48,940 bases of DNA. Origin: JACVRW01 sp035705985. Lineage in GTDB: Bacteria > Actinomycetota > Thermoleophilia > Solirubrobacterales > Thermoleophilaceae. Below the pieces are notes generated by a model. It was not told where the DNA came from. It saw only the letters and a list, made by a program, of their open reading frames with translations, and did not search any database. Positions 24,356 through 32,139 of this stretch are shown piece by piece. Position 1 is the stretch's first letter; every line of letters starts with the position of its first letter. Location of the stretch: contig DASSVP010000256.1 in NCBI GenBank assembly GCA_035705985.1, positions 1-48,940 of the forward strand, given 5' to 3'. Made by a program: the position numbers and the translations under genes.

Positions 24356-25063
24356 GTGGACCTCGGCGCGTCCGGCCACACGCTCGAGCAGATCGACGCG
24401 TGGCTCACAGGCCTCCTGACCGGAGCGTCGCTTCCGGTGGCGCTCGCGATCGCGTGCCTGCTCGGACTGCGGCACGCCACCGACCCGGACCACATGGTGG
24501 CCGTGACGGCGCTCGTCGCCGGAGACCGGAGCGGGCGGCACGACGCCATGCGGCTCGGCGCCTGGTGGGGGGTCGGCCACGCCGCCACGCTGCTCTCGGC
24601 GGGGATTCCTCTGACGCTCCTCGAGTCGCAGCCACCCGCGTGGCTTGAGCGTGGCGCGGAGACCGCGATCGGGCTCGTCATGGTGCTGCTGGCCGCGCGC
24701 GTGCTGGTGCGATGGCTGCGCGGCGCGTACCGGATGCGGCCGGTCCCCGACGACGCGCCCACCCGCGAACGGCCACATGTGCGTTCGCCGCGGGAGGCGC
24801 TGGCCATCGGAGTCCTTCACGGCGTGGCGGGCACGGGGGCGGTGGTCGTGCTCCTGATCGCCGCGCTGCCCTCGCCGGCCGAGGCGACGATGGCGCTGCT
24901 CCTGTTCGCGCCCATGACGGTGCTGTCGATGGTGCTCTGCACCGGGGGGTTCGCGTGGAGCTTCACGCGCCCCGCCGTGGCGCCTTTCGCAAACGCGGTG
25001 CTGATCCCCGCGCTGGGCGCGTTCGGCTTATTCTTCGGCGCCTGGTACGCCGGACTGCTCTAG
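24356..25063 (+). CDS. NiCoT/UreH-type nickel (cobalt) transporter, short form
   Basis: A 235-residue membrane protein with about six helices. Residues 37-50 read GLRHATDPDHMVAV, which holds HX4DH (H40, D45, H46), the metal-selectivity signature of NiCoT permeases; a second glycine-rich pair (WWGVGHAAT) and a mirrored VLHGVAGTGAVV occur later, as in the UreH/HupE-like group. It is shorter than full NiCoTs (about 330 residues or more). The GTG start is 7 nt after the gdmH stop with no strong RBS, so it is translationally linked. Its position strongly suggests supply of Ni to the hydrolase. Confidence 0.82.
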   Translation: MDLGASGHTLEQIDAWLTGLLTGASLPVALAIACLLGLRHATDPDHMVAVTALVAGDRSGRHDAMRLGAWWGVGHAATLLSAGIPLTLLESQPPAWLERGAETAIGLVMVLLAARVLVRWLRGAYRMRPVPDDAPTRERPHVRSPREALAIGVLHGVAGTGAVVVLLIAALPSPAEATMALLLFAPMTVLSMVLCTGGFAWSFTRPAVAPFANAVLIPALGAFGLFFGAWYAGLL

Positions 25064-25096
25064 GCGCCGTCTTCCATCACTAGTCTCAATCGCCGC

Positions 25097-26545
25097 GTGA
25101 CGACGTTCGCAGACCTCGGCCTGTCCGAGACCACACTCGAGTCCCTCGCCCACCTGGGCTACACGACCCCGACTCCCATCCAGGAACAGGCGATCCCGTC
25201 GCTGCTTCAGGGCAAGGACGTGATCGGGCAGGCCCAGACGGGGACCGGCAAGACGGCCGCGTTCGGGTTGCCGATGGTGGAGTACGCGGACCCGGACGAT
25301 CCGAGCGTCCAGGCCCTGGTCCTGACGCCCACGCGCGAGCTGTGCATCCAGGTGACACAGGCGCTCCGCGCGTACGGCGAGGGCAAGGGCCTCAACGTCG
25401 TCGCGGTATTCGGGGGCGCGCCGATCCGAGACCAGGCAGCGCGGCTGAAGGACGCCCAGATCGTGGTGGGAACCGTCGGGCGCGTGATGGACATGATCGG
25501 CCGCCACCACCTCTTCCTCGACGACGTGCGCTACGTGATCCTCGATGAGGCCGACGAGATGCTCGACCTGGGCTTCCTCGAGGACGTGGAGTCGATTCTC
25601 AAGCGCGCGCCGATGGGTCGCCAGACCGCGCTCTTCAGTGCGACCGTCCCGCAGCCGATTCGCCGGCTCGCGGACACGTTCATGCACGACCCGATCGAGA
25701 TTCAGGTGCGCGCCGCCACGCTGACGATCGACACGGTGGAGCAGTACTACGTGGAGGTGCCCGACCGCGAGAAGCCGGACGCGCTCGTGCGCGTCCTCAA
25801 GGACGAGCGGCCCGACCAGGCGATCGTGTTCGTGCGGACGAAGATAGGCGTGGACCGGCTGGCTCGCCGCCTCGGAGACGCCGGCGTACGTGTGAAGACG
25901 CTGCACGGCGACATGTCCCAGGGCCAGCGCGACGGCGTGATGATCGCCTTCAAGGGCGGTCGCGAGCGGCTGCTCGTGGCCACCGACGTGGCCGCGCGCG
26001 GCCTCGACATCACCGGTGTCTCGCACGTCGTGAACTACGACGTGCCGAACTCGCCGGACGTGTACGTCCACCGCATCGGGCGCACCGGCCGCGCCGGCGA
26101 GAGCGGGCGCGCCATCACTCTGATCACGCCCAAACAGCGCCGCGAGCTCCAGGCGATCGAGCGCCACGCGAAGACCGAGATCGAGGTGTGGAGCGAGAAC
26201 GGCAAGAAGCCGCGCGAGCGCAAGCGTGACGCCGGGCACGCGCGCGACCCCGAGCGCGAGACGCGCCGCCCGCGCCACACGAAGCCGCATCCGCGCGACG
26301 GGGTGCCCTACGTGAAGCTGATCGTCTCGGCGGGACGCCGCAATGGCGTCGAGCCGGCGGACATCGTGAGCGCGGTCGTCGACAACACGCATCTCGAGAA
26401 CGACGACGTCCGCAACGTCAAGGTGCTGGAGCGCTTCTCGTTCGTGGAGGTGCCCGCCGACCGCGCGGACGACGTCGCACAGACCGTTTCCGGAAACAAA
26501 GCACGGGGAGCAGAGCTCCAGGTGGAGGTCACAAGAAGAGCATGA
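25097..26545 (+). CDS. DEAD-box ATP-dependent RNA helicase
   Basis: A 482-residue helicase with every motif in order: Q motif (GYTTPTPIQEQAI), motif I AQTGTGKT, Ia PTRELCIQ, Ib GTVGR, II DEAD (LDEADEM), III SAT, IV IVFVRT, V ATDVAARGLDI and VI HRIGRTGRAGE. After a basic linker (about 375-400) a C-terminal domain (GVPYVKLIVSAGRRNGVEPA) resembles the DbpA-type RNA-binding RRM of CsdA/DeaD. Role: RNA remodelling, ribosome assembly or cold adaptation. The GTG start lies 10 nt after TAGTCT. Its stop overlaps the cyclophilin start (ATGA). Confidence 0.96.
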   Translation: MTTFADLGLSETTLESLAHLGYTTPTPIQEQAIPSLLQGKDVIGQAQTGTGKTAAFGLPMVEYADPDDPSVQALVLTPTRELCIQVTQALRAYGEGKGLNVVAVFGGAPIRDQAARLKDAQIVVGTVGRVMDMIGRHHLFLDDVRYVILDEADEMLDLGFLEDVESILKRAPMGRQTALFSATVPQPIRRLADTFMHDPIEIQVRAATLTIDTVEQYYVEVPDREKPDALVRVLKDERPDQAIVFVRTKIGVDRLARRLGDAGVRVKTLHGDMSQGQRDGVMIAFKGGRERLLVATDVAARGLDITGVSHVVNYDVPNSPDVYVHRIGRTGRAGESGRAITLITPKQRRELQAIERHAKTEIEVWSENGKKPRERKRDAGHARDPERETRRPRHTKPHPRDGVPYVKLIVSAGRRNGVEPADIVSAVVDNTHLENDDVRNVKVLERFSFVEVPADRADDVAQTVSGNKARGAELQVEVTRRA

Positions 26546-27003
26546 GCACCGCGACGATGCACACCAATCACGGGCCGATCGAGGTCGAGCTGTTCGACGC
26601 GGACGCGCCGAAGACGGTCGAGAATTTCGAGAAGCTGTCGCGCGACGGCTTCTACGACGGGCTCGTCTTCCACCGCGTAATCCGCGACTTCATGATTCAG
26701 GGCGGGTGCCCGCACGGCACCGGCACGGGCGGACCGGGCTACCAGTTCGAGGACGAGATCAACGAGCACAAGATCGAGCGCGGCGCGCTTGCGATGGCGA
26801 ACGCCGGGCCGGACACCAACGGCAGCCAGTTCTTCATCGTCACGACGGGCGCGGCGCCCTGGCTCGACGGCAAGCACACGGTCTTCGGCCGCGTGACGTC
26901 GGGCATGGAGGCCGTGGACGCGATCGAGGGGCTCGAGACCGGCCCGGGCGACCGGCCGGTCGAGGACGCGAAGATCGAGCGCGTGGAGGTACATGACGGT
27001 TGA
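26542..27003 (+). CDS. Peptidyl-prolyl cis-trans isomerase, cyclophilin type
   Basis: A 153-residue cytoplasmic cyclophilin without a signal peptide. FHRVIRDFMIQGGCPHGTG contains the catalytic Arg (FHRVI) and the Phe/Met/Gln core; AMANAGPDTNGSQFFI and WLDGKHTVFGRV are the other active-site blocks. The ATG is coupled to the helicase stop, and the end overlaps the following thioredoxin-fold gene by 11 nt, so helicase, isomerase and two thioredoxin-fold genes form one operon. Confidence 0.96.
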   Translation: MSTATMHTNHGPIEVELFDADAPKTVENFEKLSRDGFYDGLVFHRVIRDFMIQGGCPHGTGTGGPGYQFEDEINEHKIERGALAMANAGPDTNGSQFFIVTTGAAPWLDGKHTVFGRVTSGMEAVDAIEGLETGPGDRPVEDAKIERVEVHDG

Positions 27004-27307
27004 GCTCCTGTGGTGGGACGGCTGCCCGTCCTATCCGGACGCTCTGACCGAGCTCGAGCGGATCCTGCGCGAGGAGGGCGTCGATGCCGACGTCCAGCTC
27101 GTGGAGGTGACGAGCGACGAACAGGCGCGACGCGAGCGCTTCCCGGGATCGCCGACCGTGCGCATCGACGGCGAGGATGTGGTCCCGCCGCCCGACGGCG
27201 AGCCGTTCTCGCTGACGTGTCGCGTGTATCAGCTGCGTGACGGCCGGATCTCGCCCACGCCCGATCCGGAGGATCTGCGCGAGGCAGTGAGGAGCAAAGC
27301 GGCGTGA
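26993..27307 (+). CDS. Small thioredoxin-fold protein
   Basis: A 104-residue protein with a thioredoxin-like order of strands and helices: VELLWWDGCPSYPDALTELE (a single Cys in GCPSYP, where the second Cys of CXXC is replaced by Tyr), a central helix, then PTVRIDGEDVVPP with the cis-Pro loop and CRVYQL. Relatives are often annotated as alkylmercury lyase-like or thioredoxin-like. With one nucleophilic Cys plus C72 it could act as a thiol-disulfide or glutaredoxin-like protein. It overlaps the genes on both sides (11 nt and GTGA). Confidence 0.72.
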   Translation: MTVELLWWDGCPSYPDALTELERILREEGVDADVQLVEVTSDEQARRERFPGSPTVRIDGEDVVPPPDGEPFSLTCRVYQLRDGRISPTPDPEDLREAVRSKAA

Positions 27308-27810
27308 GGGTCGGCGCGCAGGCGCCCGGGTTCGAGCTTCCCGACACGGACGGGAGCCCGCGGGCGTTCGTGACGCCCGCTGTCGTGGTTTTCACATGCA
27401 ACCACTGCCCTTACGCGCTGGCCTGGCACGACCGGCTGATGGACGTGGCGCGCGACTACCCCGACGTGCGCTTCTACGCGATCAACCCGAACGACGCCGA
27501 GCGCTATCCGCACGATTCGTTCGAGGCGATGAAGGAACGGGTCCGGGGCGACGGCGGCTGGCCGGTGCCGTACCTGCGCGACGAGTCGCAGGAGGTGGCT
27601 CGCGCATACGGAGCGAAGACCACGCCGGACGTCTTCGTGATCGACGCGGACGGGGTGCTCCGCTATCGCGGCGCGCCGGACGCCGACCACGGCGACGAGA
27701 GCCAGAACGCCCGGTGGTTGCGCGACGCGCTGAACGGGCTGCGCGCCGGCGAGGACATCGCGCTGCCGGAGACGGAGCCGGTCGGCTGCAGCGTCAAGTG
27801 GAGGCAGTGA
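27304..27810 (+). CDS. Thioredoxin-family redoxin (AhpC/TSA-like)
   Basis: A 168-residue cytoplasmic protein with peroxiredoxin/redoxin fold. The N-terminus RVGAQAPGFELPDTDGSPRAF is typical of AhpC/TSA proteins; the active site is CNHCPYA (a CXXC motif), followed by VPYLRDESQEVARAYGAKTTPDVFVID with the cis-Pro loop, and GDESQNARWLRDAL. Such proteins are thiol-disulfide reductases or thioredoxin-like peroxidases. GTG start in GTGA overlap with the preceding gene. The 3' end overlaps a convergent HAD gene by 17 nt. Confidence 0.88.
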   Translation: MRVGAQAPGFELPDTDGSPRAFVTPAVVVFTCNHCPYALAWHDRLMDVARDYPDVRFYAINPNDAERYPHDSFEAMKERVRGDGGWPVPYLRDESQEVARAYGAKTTPDVFVIDADGVLRYRGAPDADHGDESQNARWLRDALNGLRAGEDIALPETEPVGCSVKWRQ

Positions 27811-28480
27811 TCGCCCGGATAGCAGCCTCGGTGTCGCTCAGGTCCTGAAGCAGCACGTCCGGCTCGGACTCGCGCAGCGCGTCGAGCTTCGCGAAGCCGG
27901 TGGCCACCGCGACGGCGCGCGCGCCCGCCTCGCGGGCGGCCAGCACGTCCAGCGGTGTGTCCCCCACCAGGACGACCTGGGTGGGCTCGCCGTGGCGCGT
28001 GGCAGCCCGCTCGCGCGCGATCGCCACGAGGTCGGAGCGCCGCTCGTGCGGGTCGGACCCGTAGGCGCCCGACTCGAAGTCGAGCCAGCGGTCGAGCCCG
28101 AAGGCGCCCACCTTCACCGCGGCGTTGGCCTGGAGGTTGCCGGTCAGGAGCGAGTTGATCACCCCGTCCGCCTCGTGCAGCGCGGCGAGCGTCTCCGGCA
28201 CGCCCGGGTACACCTGGCCGTCCCGCGCGATCGACTCCTCGCGCGCGGCGAGCGTCACCACGAGCTGGTCAAGCACGGCCGGCAGCTGCGCGCGCTCTCC
28301 GTTCAGCATCGAGAGCGCGATGTGGTGGTCGGTCCGCCCAGCCCAGTCGATCGGTCCGGGGCTCCGCCCCGTCACCGCCTCGAACGCCTCCTCGAAGGCG
28401 CGTGCGCCATGCCCTCCGGCATGGATCAGCGTCCCGTCGACGTCCCAGAGAACGAGCAGCACCGCCCGGGAGAGTGGCAT
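27794..28480 (-). CDS. HAD-superfamily phosphatase (phosphoglycolate phosphatase-like)
   Basis: A 228-residue Mg-dependent phosphatase with all HAD motifs: DVDGTL (nucleophile and acid Asp), SLLTGN (motif II Ser/Thr), a lysine-containing block near GAFGLD and VGDTPLDVLAAREAGA (motif IV). The cap is the helical type 1 between motifs I and II. The ATG at 28480 is only 14 bases from the divergent alpha/beta hydrolase start. It is probably a small-molecule phosphate hydrolase. Confidence 0.9.
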   Translation of the reverse strand: MPLSRAVLLVLWDVDGTLIHAGGHGARAFEEAFEAVTGRSPGPIDWAGRTDHHIALSMLNGERAQLPAVLDQLVVTLAAREESIARDGQVYPGVPETLAALHEADGVINSLLTGNLQANAAVKVGAFGLDRWLDFESGAYGSDPHERRSDLVAIARERAATRHGEPTQVVLVGDTPLDVLAAREAGARAVAVATGFAKLDALRESEPDVLLQDLSDTEAAIRAITAST

Positions 28481-28494
28481 AGAGTCGCGCTGCT

Positions 28495-29181
28495 CTGGCC
28501 ACGTTCGCGCTGATCCACGGCGCCTGGCACGGCCCCTGGTGCTGGGAGCGCCTGACCGGCCCGCTCCGCGACCGCGGACACGACGTGGTGGTCCCGGACC
28601 TCCCGTCCGAGGACACCGAGGCCGGGCTCGAGGAGTACGCGGCCACGATCGATCGCGAGCTCGGCGACGAGGTCGACGTCGTGCTGGTGCCGCACTCGCT
28701 CGGCGGTCTGGTCGGGCCGGTGGTCGCCGCCCGGCGCCCGCTGAGGGCGGTCGTCTACCTGTGCGCGCTCGTACCCGAGGCGGGCCTGTCCTTCAACGAG
28801 CAGCTCGCTGCGGCCGATGAGCCGGTGCTCACCCTCGAGGGCGGCCGGCGGGTCGACGACCGGGGCCGCTCGCACTGGCCGGACCGGGAGGCCACCGCGC
28901 GCATCATGTACGGCGAGCTCTCGCCGGAGGACGCGCGCTGGGCGGCGGGAAAGTTGAAGCCGCAGGCGCAGAAGTCGCAGGCTGAGCGCTCGCCCGCGCC
29001 GCCGGCCGGGCTGCGAGCGGAGTCGATCATAGGCGCGAACGACCGCCTGCTGAGCCCGGAGTGGTCACGGCACGCGGCGCGCATGCGGCTCGGCGTCGAG
29101 GCGGTCGAGATCCCGACGGGCCACTTCCCGATGATCACGCATCCCGAGCTGCTCGCGGAGGCGCTGCAAGAGCTCGCGTGA
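28495..29181 (+). CDS. Alpha/beta hydrolase, probable CTG start
   Basis: A 228-residue alpha/beta hydrolase. The family start (L)ATFALIHGAWHGPWCWERL is complete only if translation begins at CTG 28495; an in-frame stop lies at 28480-28482 and the first standard start codon is at 28585, which would delete the essential first strand and HGAWHG oxyanion loop. VPHSLGG carries the nucleophile Ser, the acid is in the GANDRLLSP loop and GHFPMITHP holds the His. TAGAGT (28480-28485) is 9 nt before CTG, so a leaderless CTG-initiated mRNA is plausible. Related enzymes are esterases, hydroxynitrile lyases or methyl-ester hydrolases. Confidence 0.82.
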   Translation: MATFALIHGAWHGPWCWERLTGPLRDRGHDVVVPDLPSEDTEAGLEEYAATIDRELGDEVDVVLVPHSLGGLVGPVVAARRPLRAVVYLCALVPEAGLSFNEQLAAADEPVLTLEGGRRVDDRGRSHWPDREATARIMYGELSPEDARWAAGKLKPQAQKSQAERSPAPPAGLRAESIIGANDRLLSPEWSRHAARMRLGVEAVEIPTGHFPMITHPELLAEALQELA

Positions 29182-29348
29182 AGGGATCGCGGAACCGCTC
29201 CAGCGCGCCGCGCTCCTCGAATGCCGGAGCTCGGCCGAGTCGCCGCTCGCGAGGAACTCGCGGATCCGCGCGTCCACGGGACTCGGCACGAAGCGGTGCA
29301 TGTCGAACTCGCCGCGCCGGCCGTCGTGGCCGGCACCCCACGGAGCGG
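29182..29348. other. Intergenic stretch with a weak minus-strand ORF
   Basis: This 167-base gap has no gene I can support. On the minus strand an open frame (start near 29301, MHRFVPSPVDARIREFL) has high G/C in third positions but runs into the antisense of the alpha/beta hydrolase and matches no family known to me. It may be a decayed gene end or chance coding in GC-rich DNA. Confidence 0.3.
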
Positions 29349-29960
29349 TCAGCGCAGCTCCACTCCGAGCAGCTCCTCGAGCCGCGGGAGCGTGCGCTCC
29401 GCGCCGCGGTGTAGCACGGCGGTCATGCCCACGACCTCCGCGCCCTCGCAGTTCTCGCGCAGGTCGTCCACGAACACGCAGTCGGCGGGCTCGAGGCCCA
29501 CGCGCTCGCAGCCGAGCCGGTAGATCTCCGGCTGCGGCTTGTGCATGCCCTCGTCGCCCGAGATGACCACGCCGTCGAACAGCTCCGGGAACGTGGAGCG
29601 GTCGTAGCGGCCGGCGCCCATGGAGTTCGAGATCAGGCCGGTGCGCACGCCCTGCGCGCGGGCGCGGCGCAGCGCCTCGACCATCTCGTCGTCCGGCCGG
29701 ATGTGGCCGAACATCCGCTCAACGAGCCCGGCGCGGCGCTCGGGCTCCAGCTTCAGCAGCTCGCCGAAGCGCTCCGCGAAGTACTCCTCGCTGAGCTCGC
29801 CGCGCTCCAGCCCGCGCACGTACTCGGTCGCGCGCGGCTCGGCCCGGAAGAGGCGCTTGATCCCATCGGGGTCGAGGCCCTCGTCCTCGCAGAAAGCCCT
29901 GAACGACTCGAAGACGTTCGTCGTCAGCACGCCGCCGAAGTCGACGAGCAGGCCCTTCAC
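29349..29960 (-). CDS. HAD-superfamily hydrolase (haloacid dehalogenase/epoxide hydrolase N-domain type)
   Basis: A 203-residue HAD protein. VDFGGVL is motif I with a Gly-Gly where many have DGT, followed by a helical cap (DPDGIKRLFRAE, LERGELSEEYFAERF). TGLISNSM is motif II, HKPQPEIYRLGCERVGL has the motif III Lys and VFVDDLRENCEGA is motif IV. This set resembles the HAD domain of soluble epoxide hydrolases and YihX-like phosphatases. The GTG at 29960 overlaps the stop of the upstream APH-family gene (GTGA), so they are co-translated, as in ACAD10-like gene pairs. Confidence 0.88.
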   Translation of the reverse strand: MKGLLVDFGGVLTTNVFESFRAFCEDEGLDPDGIKRLFRAEPRATEYVRGLERGELSEEYFAERFGELLKLEPERRAGLVERMFGHIRPDDEMVEALRRARAQGVRTGLISNSMGAGRYDRSTFPELFDGVVISGDEGMHKPQPEIYRLGCERVGLEPADCVFVDDLRENCEGAEVVGMTAVLHRGAERTLPRLEELLGVELR

Positions 29961-31018
29961 GAGTGGGCGATCTCTCGCGCCTTCTCCGCGAGCATCGGCA
30001 CGCCGCGGTCGAACAGCGCCAGGTACTGGTCGTCCGAGGCGCCGGCCTGGAAGCGCTTGTAATTGCCCTCCATGAAGACGGCGGCCTTCCACAGAGCGAG
30101 CGCCTGGTACCAGTTGAGCGCCGACATCGAGCGGCCGCTTCCGGCCTCGTACCGCGCGATCAGCTCCTCGCGCGCGGGGAAGCCCTCCCTGCGAGTGAGC
30201 GCCCCGATGCTCGCGTACATCGTGTCCGCCGGGTCGTCCGGCTCGACCCAGGTCACGGTCATGTAGCCCACGTCCGCCAGCGGGTCGCCGATCGTGGACA
30301 GCTCCCAGTCGAAGATGGCCACGAGCTCGGCCGGCGCCTCGCCGGCCATCATCACGTTGCCGAGACGGTAGTCCCCGTGCACGATCGTCGACTCGGGCGA
30401 CCCGGGCATGTTCTCGCGCAGCCACTCGCCGAGCTCCTCGACCACGCCCAGCTCGCGCGTCTTGTTGTGCTCCCAGAGGCCGGTGAAGCGCCGCAGCTGC
30501 CGCTCGAGGTAGCCGGTCGGCTTCCCGTAGCCCTCGAGCCCGCACGCCTGCCAGTCCACCGAGTGCACCTCCACGAGCGCGTCCACGAGCTCCTCGGCCG
30601 TGCGGCGGCGCTCGGCCGGCGTGTCGAGCGCGGGCGGGATCGCACTCGCCAGCACGCTGCCGTGGACCTCCTCCATCACGTAGAAGGGGACCCCGAGCAC
30701 GGACTCGTCGTCGCCCACCGCGATGACCTTCGGCACGCGCACGGGTGTGTCCTCGAGCGCCCGCAGCAGGCGCGCCTCGCGCAGCACGTCGTGAGCGGAG
30801 GGAGGGAGCGGGGGGCGCGGCGGCCTCCGCAGCACCACGCGCGCGTCGCCGCGTCGCACGAGGAAGGTGATGTTCGAGTGCCCCTCGCCTATGCGCTCGG
30901 CCTCCACGCGCCCGGCGCCGATGCCGTGAGCGTCGAGGAAAGCCTCGAGCGGCTCGCGGACGACGAGCGGCGGCATGCCGAGCCCGGCAGCCTCGTCGGC
31001 TGTGTCGACCACGTCCAT
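29957..31018 (-). CDS. Aminoglycoside-phosphotransferase-fold kinase (ACAD10/11-associated type)
   Basis: A 353-residue APH/choline-kinase-fold protein. EGHSNITFLV is the nucleotide loop, VVLRRPP contains the ATP-binding Lys-like position, VHGDYRLGNVMM is the catalytic loop (HGDxxxxN) and IFDWELSTIGDPLADVGYM is the metal-binding DWE motif. In higher organisms this fold with a HAD domain forms the N-terminus of ACAD10, which phosphorylates 4-hydroxy-acyl-CoAs. Here the HAD protein follows directly, so a 4-hydroxyacid degradation role is possible, but no acyl-CoA dehydrogenase is in the window. Confidence 0.88.
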   Translation of the reverse strand: MDVVDTADEAAGLGMPPLVVREPLEAFLDAHGIGAGRVEAERIGEGHSNITFLVRRGDARVVLRRPPRPPLPPSAHDVLREARLLRALEDTPVRVPKVIAVGDDESVLGVPFYVMEEVHGSVLASAIPPALDTPAERRRTAEELVDALVEVHSVDWQACGLEGYGKPTGYLERQLRRFTGLWEHNKTRELGVVEELGEWLRENMPGSPESTIVHGDYRLGNVMMAGEAPAELVAIFDWELSTIGDPLADVGYMTVTWVEPDDPADTMYASIGALTRREGFPAREELIARYEAGSGRSMSALNWYQALALWKAAVFMEGNYKRFQAGASDDQYLALFDRGVPMLAEKAREIAHS

Positions 31019-31032
31019 CGCGGCCGGGAATC

Positions 31033-31368
31033 CTATGCCGTGGCCCAGGCCTCCACGAGGAACCAGCCCTGGCGTCCGTCCGTGTCCCGCACCAGCTCCA
31101 CGCGCAAGCGCGTGGCCACGTCGTCGCCGGCCGGGTGCACGAGCCGCACCTCGAACTCGCGCATGCTGGTGCCGCCGGCGAGCACCTCGACGAGGTGAGC
31201 GGCCACGTAGCGGCGGTCGGCCGAGTGCACGAGCCGGCGCCAGCCGAGGTGGCGGAGCGCCGGCTCGTCGAGGCCCACGAGCGCGCAGAAGTCCCCGTTG
31301 GCGTTCCAGACCGCGCCGTCGGTGCCGATCACGGCGCGCGCGCCGCTGCGGTTGGCCGCCCTCTCCAT
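31033..31368 (-). CDS. PAS-domain protein
   Basis: A 111-residue protein that is little more than one PAS domain: VIGTDGAVWNANGDFCALVGL, then HLGWRRLVHSADRRYVAAHL and the closing beta sheet (MREFEVRLVHPAGDDVATRL, GWFLVEAWA). No output domain is attached, so it probably binds another signalling protein or a small ligand. ATG 31368 has AGGAG just upstream; a GTG at 31371 is also possible. It precedes the APH/HAD pair by 14 nt in the same direction. Confidence 0.78.
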   Translation of the reverse strand: MERAANRSGARAVIGTDGAVWNANGDFCALVGLDEPALRHLGWRRLVHSADRRYVAAHLVEVLAGGTSMREFEVRLVHPAGDDVATRLRVELVRDTDGRQGWFLVEAWATA

Positions 31369-31497
31369 CACTCCTCAGAATCGGCCGCGGCCGGGTCCGC
31401 GCCCATCGCCCGAGCGGCCTGACCCGGCGGCCCGGGCGTCCTCCGATCGGCCTCCTACGGTCGCCGGAGCGCGGGCATCGGTGGTAGAACAGACGCC

Positions 31498-32139
31498 GTG
31501 CCGAGCGACCGCATAAAGGTCCTCATCGCCGATGACCATCCGCTCTACCGCACGGGCCTCGTGGACACCGTGAAGCGCCGCCCCGACCTCGAGCTGGTGG
31601 GCCAGGCGGAGGACGGCGCCGGCGCCCTCGACGAGATCCGCAGCCTGAGCCCCGACGTATGCGTCCTCGACGTGAAGATGCCGGGCCTCGGCGGCGTCGA
31701 GGTCCTGAAGGCGGTGGAGCGCGAGGGGCTCGACGTGAGGGTGGTGTTCGTGTCGGCCTACTACGACAGCGACGTCGTCTACGGCGCACTCGGGTCCGGC
31801 GCCTCGGGCTATCTCTCGAAGGACTCGACGGGCGACGAGATCTGCGACGCGCTCGTGGCCGCGTCGCAGGGCCGCACCACGCTCGGCACGGACGTGCAGG
31901 CCGCGGTGGCGCGCGAGATACGGCGGCGAAGCGGAGATCACGAGCGGCTGCTCACGCCCCGCGAGGACGAGATCCTCCGGCTCACCGCCGACGGGATGTC
32001 GGCGCCTGACATCGCTCGCACGCTCCACCTCGGCGCCACGACCGTGAAGACGCACCTCCAGCGCGTCTACGAGAAGCTCGGCGTCTCGGACCGCGCCGCC
32101 GCGGTCGCCGAGGCCATGCGGCGCGGGATCCTCGACTAG
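31498..32139 (+). CDS. NarL/FixJ-family response regulator
   Basis: A 213-residue two-domain response regulator. Receiver: acidic D12/D13 (IADDHPL), phospho-acceptor D58 (CVLDVKMPG), signalling Ser near FVSAYY and Lys in GYLSKDS. DNA-binding: LuxR-type HTH at about 150-205 (LTPREDEILRLTADGMSAPD, then TTVKTHLQRVYEKLGV). The GTG start is 7 nt after TAGAAC. The partner kinase is the next gene, on the opposite strand, with a 4-nt overlap of the two stops. Confidence 0.95.
   Translation: MPSDRIKVLIADDHPLYRTGLVDTVKRRPDLELVGQAEDGAGALDEIRSLSPDVCVLDVKMPGLGGVEVLKAVEREGLDVRVVFVSAYYDSDVVYGALGSGASGYLSKDSTGDEICDALVAASQGRTTLGTDVQAAVAREIRRRSGDHERLLTPREDEILRLTADGMSAPDIARTLHLGATTVKTHLQRVYEKLGVSDRAAAVAEAMRRGILD

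Noticed and set aside
29065..29301. 78-residue minus-strand ORF next to the HAD gene
   Set aside because: Half of it is antisense to the alpha/beta hydrolase, no homology is recognised and no start signal is clear; noted only as a possible relic.
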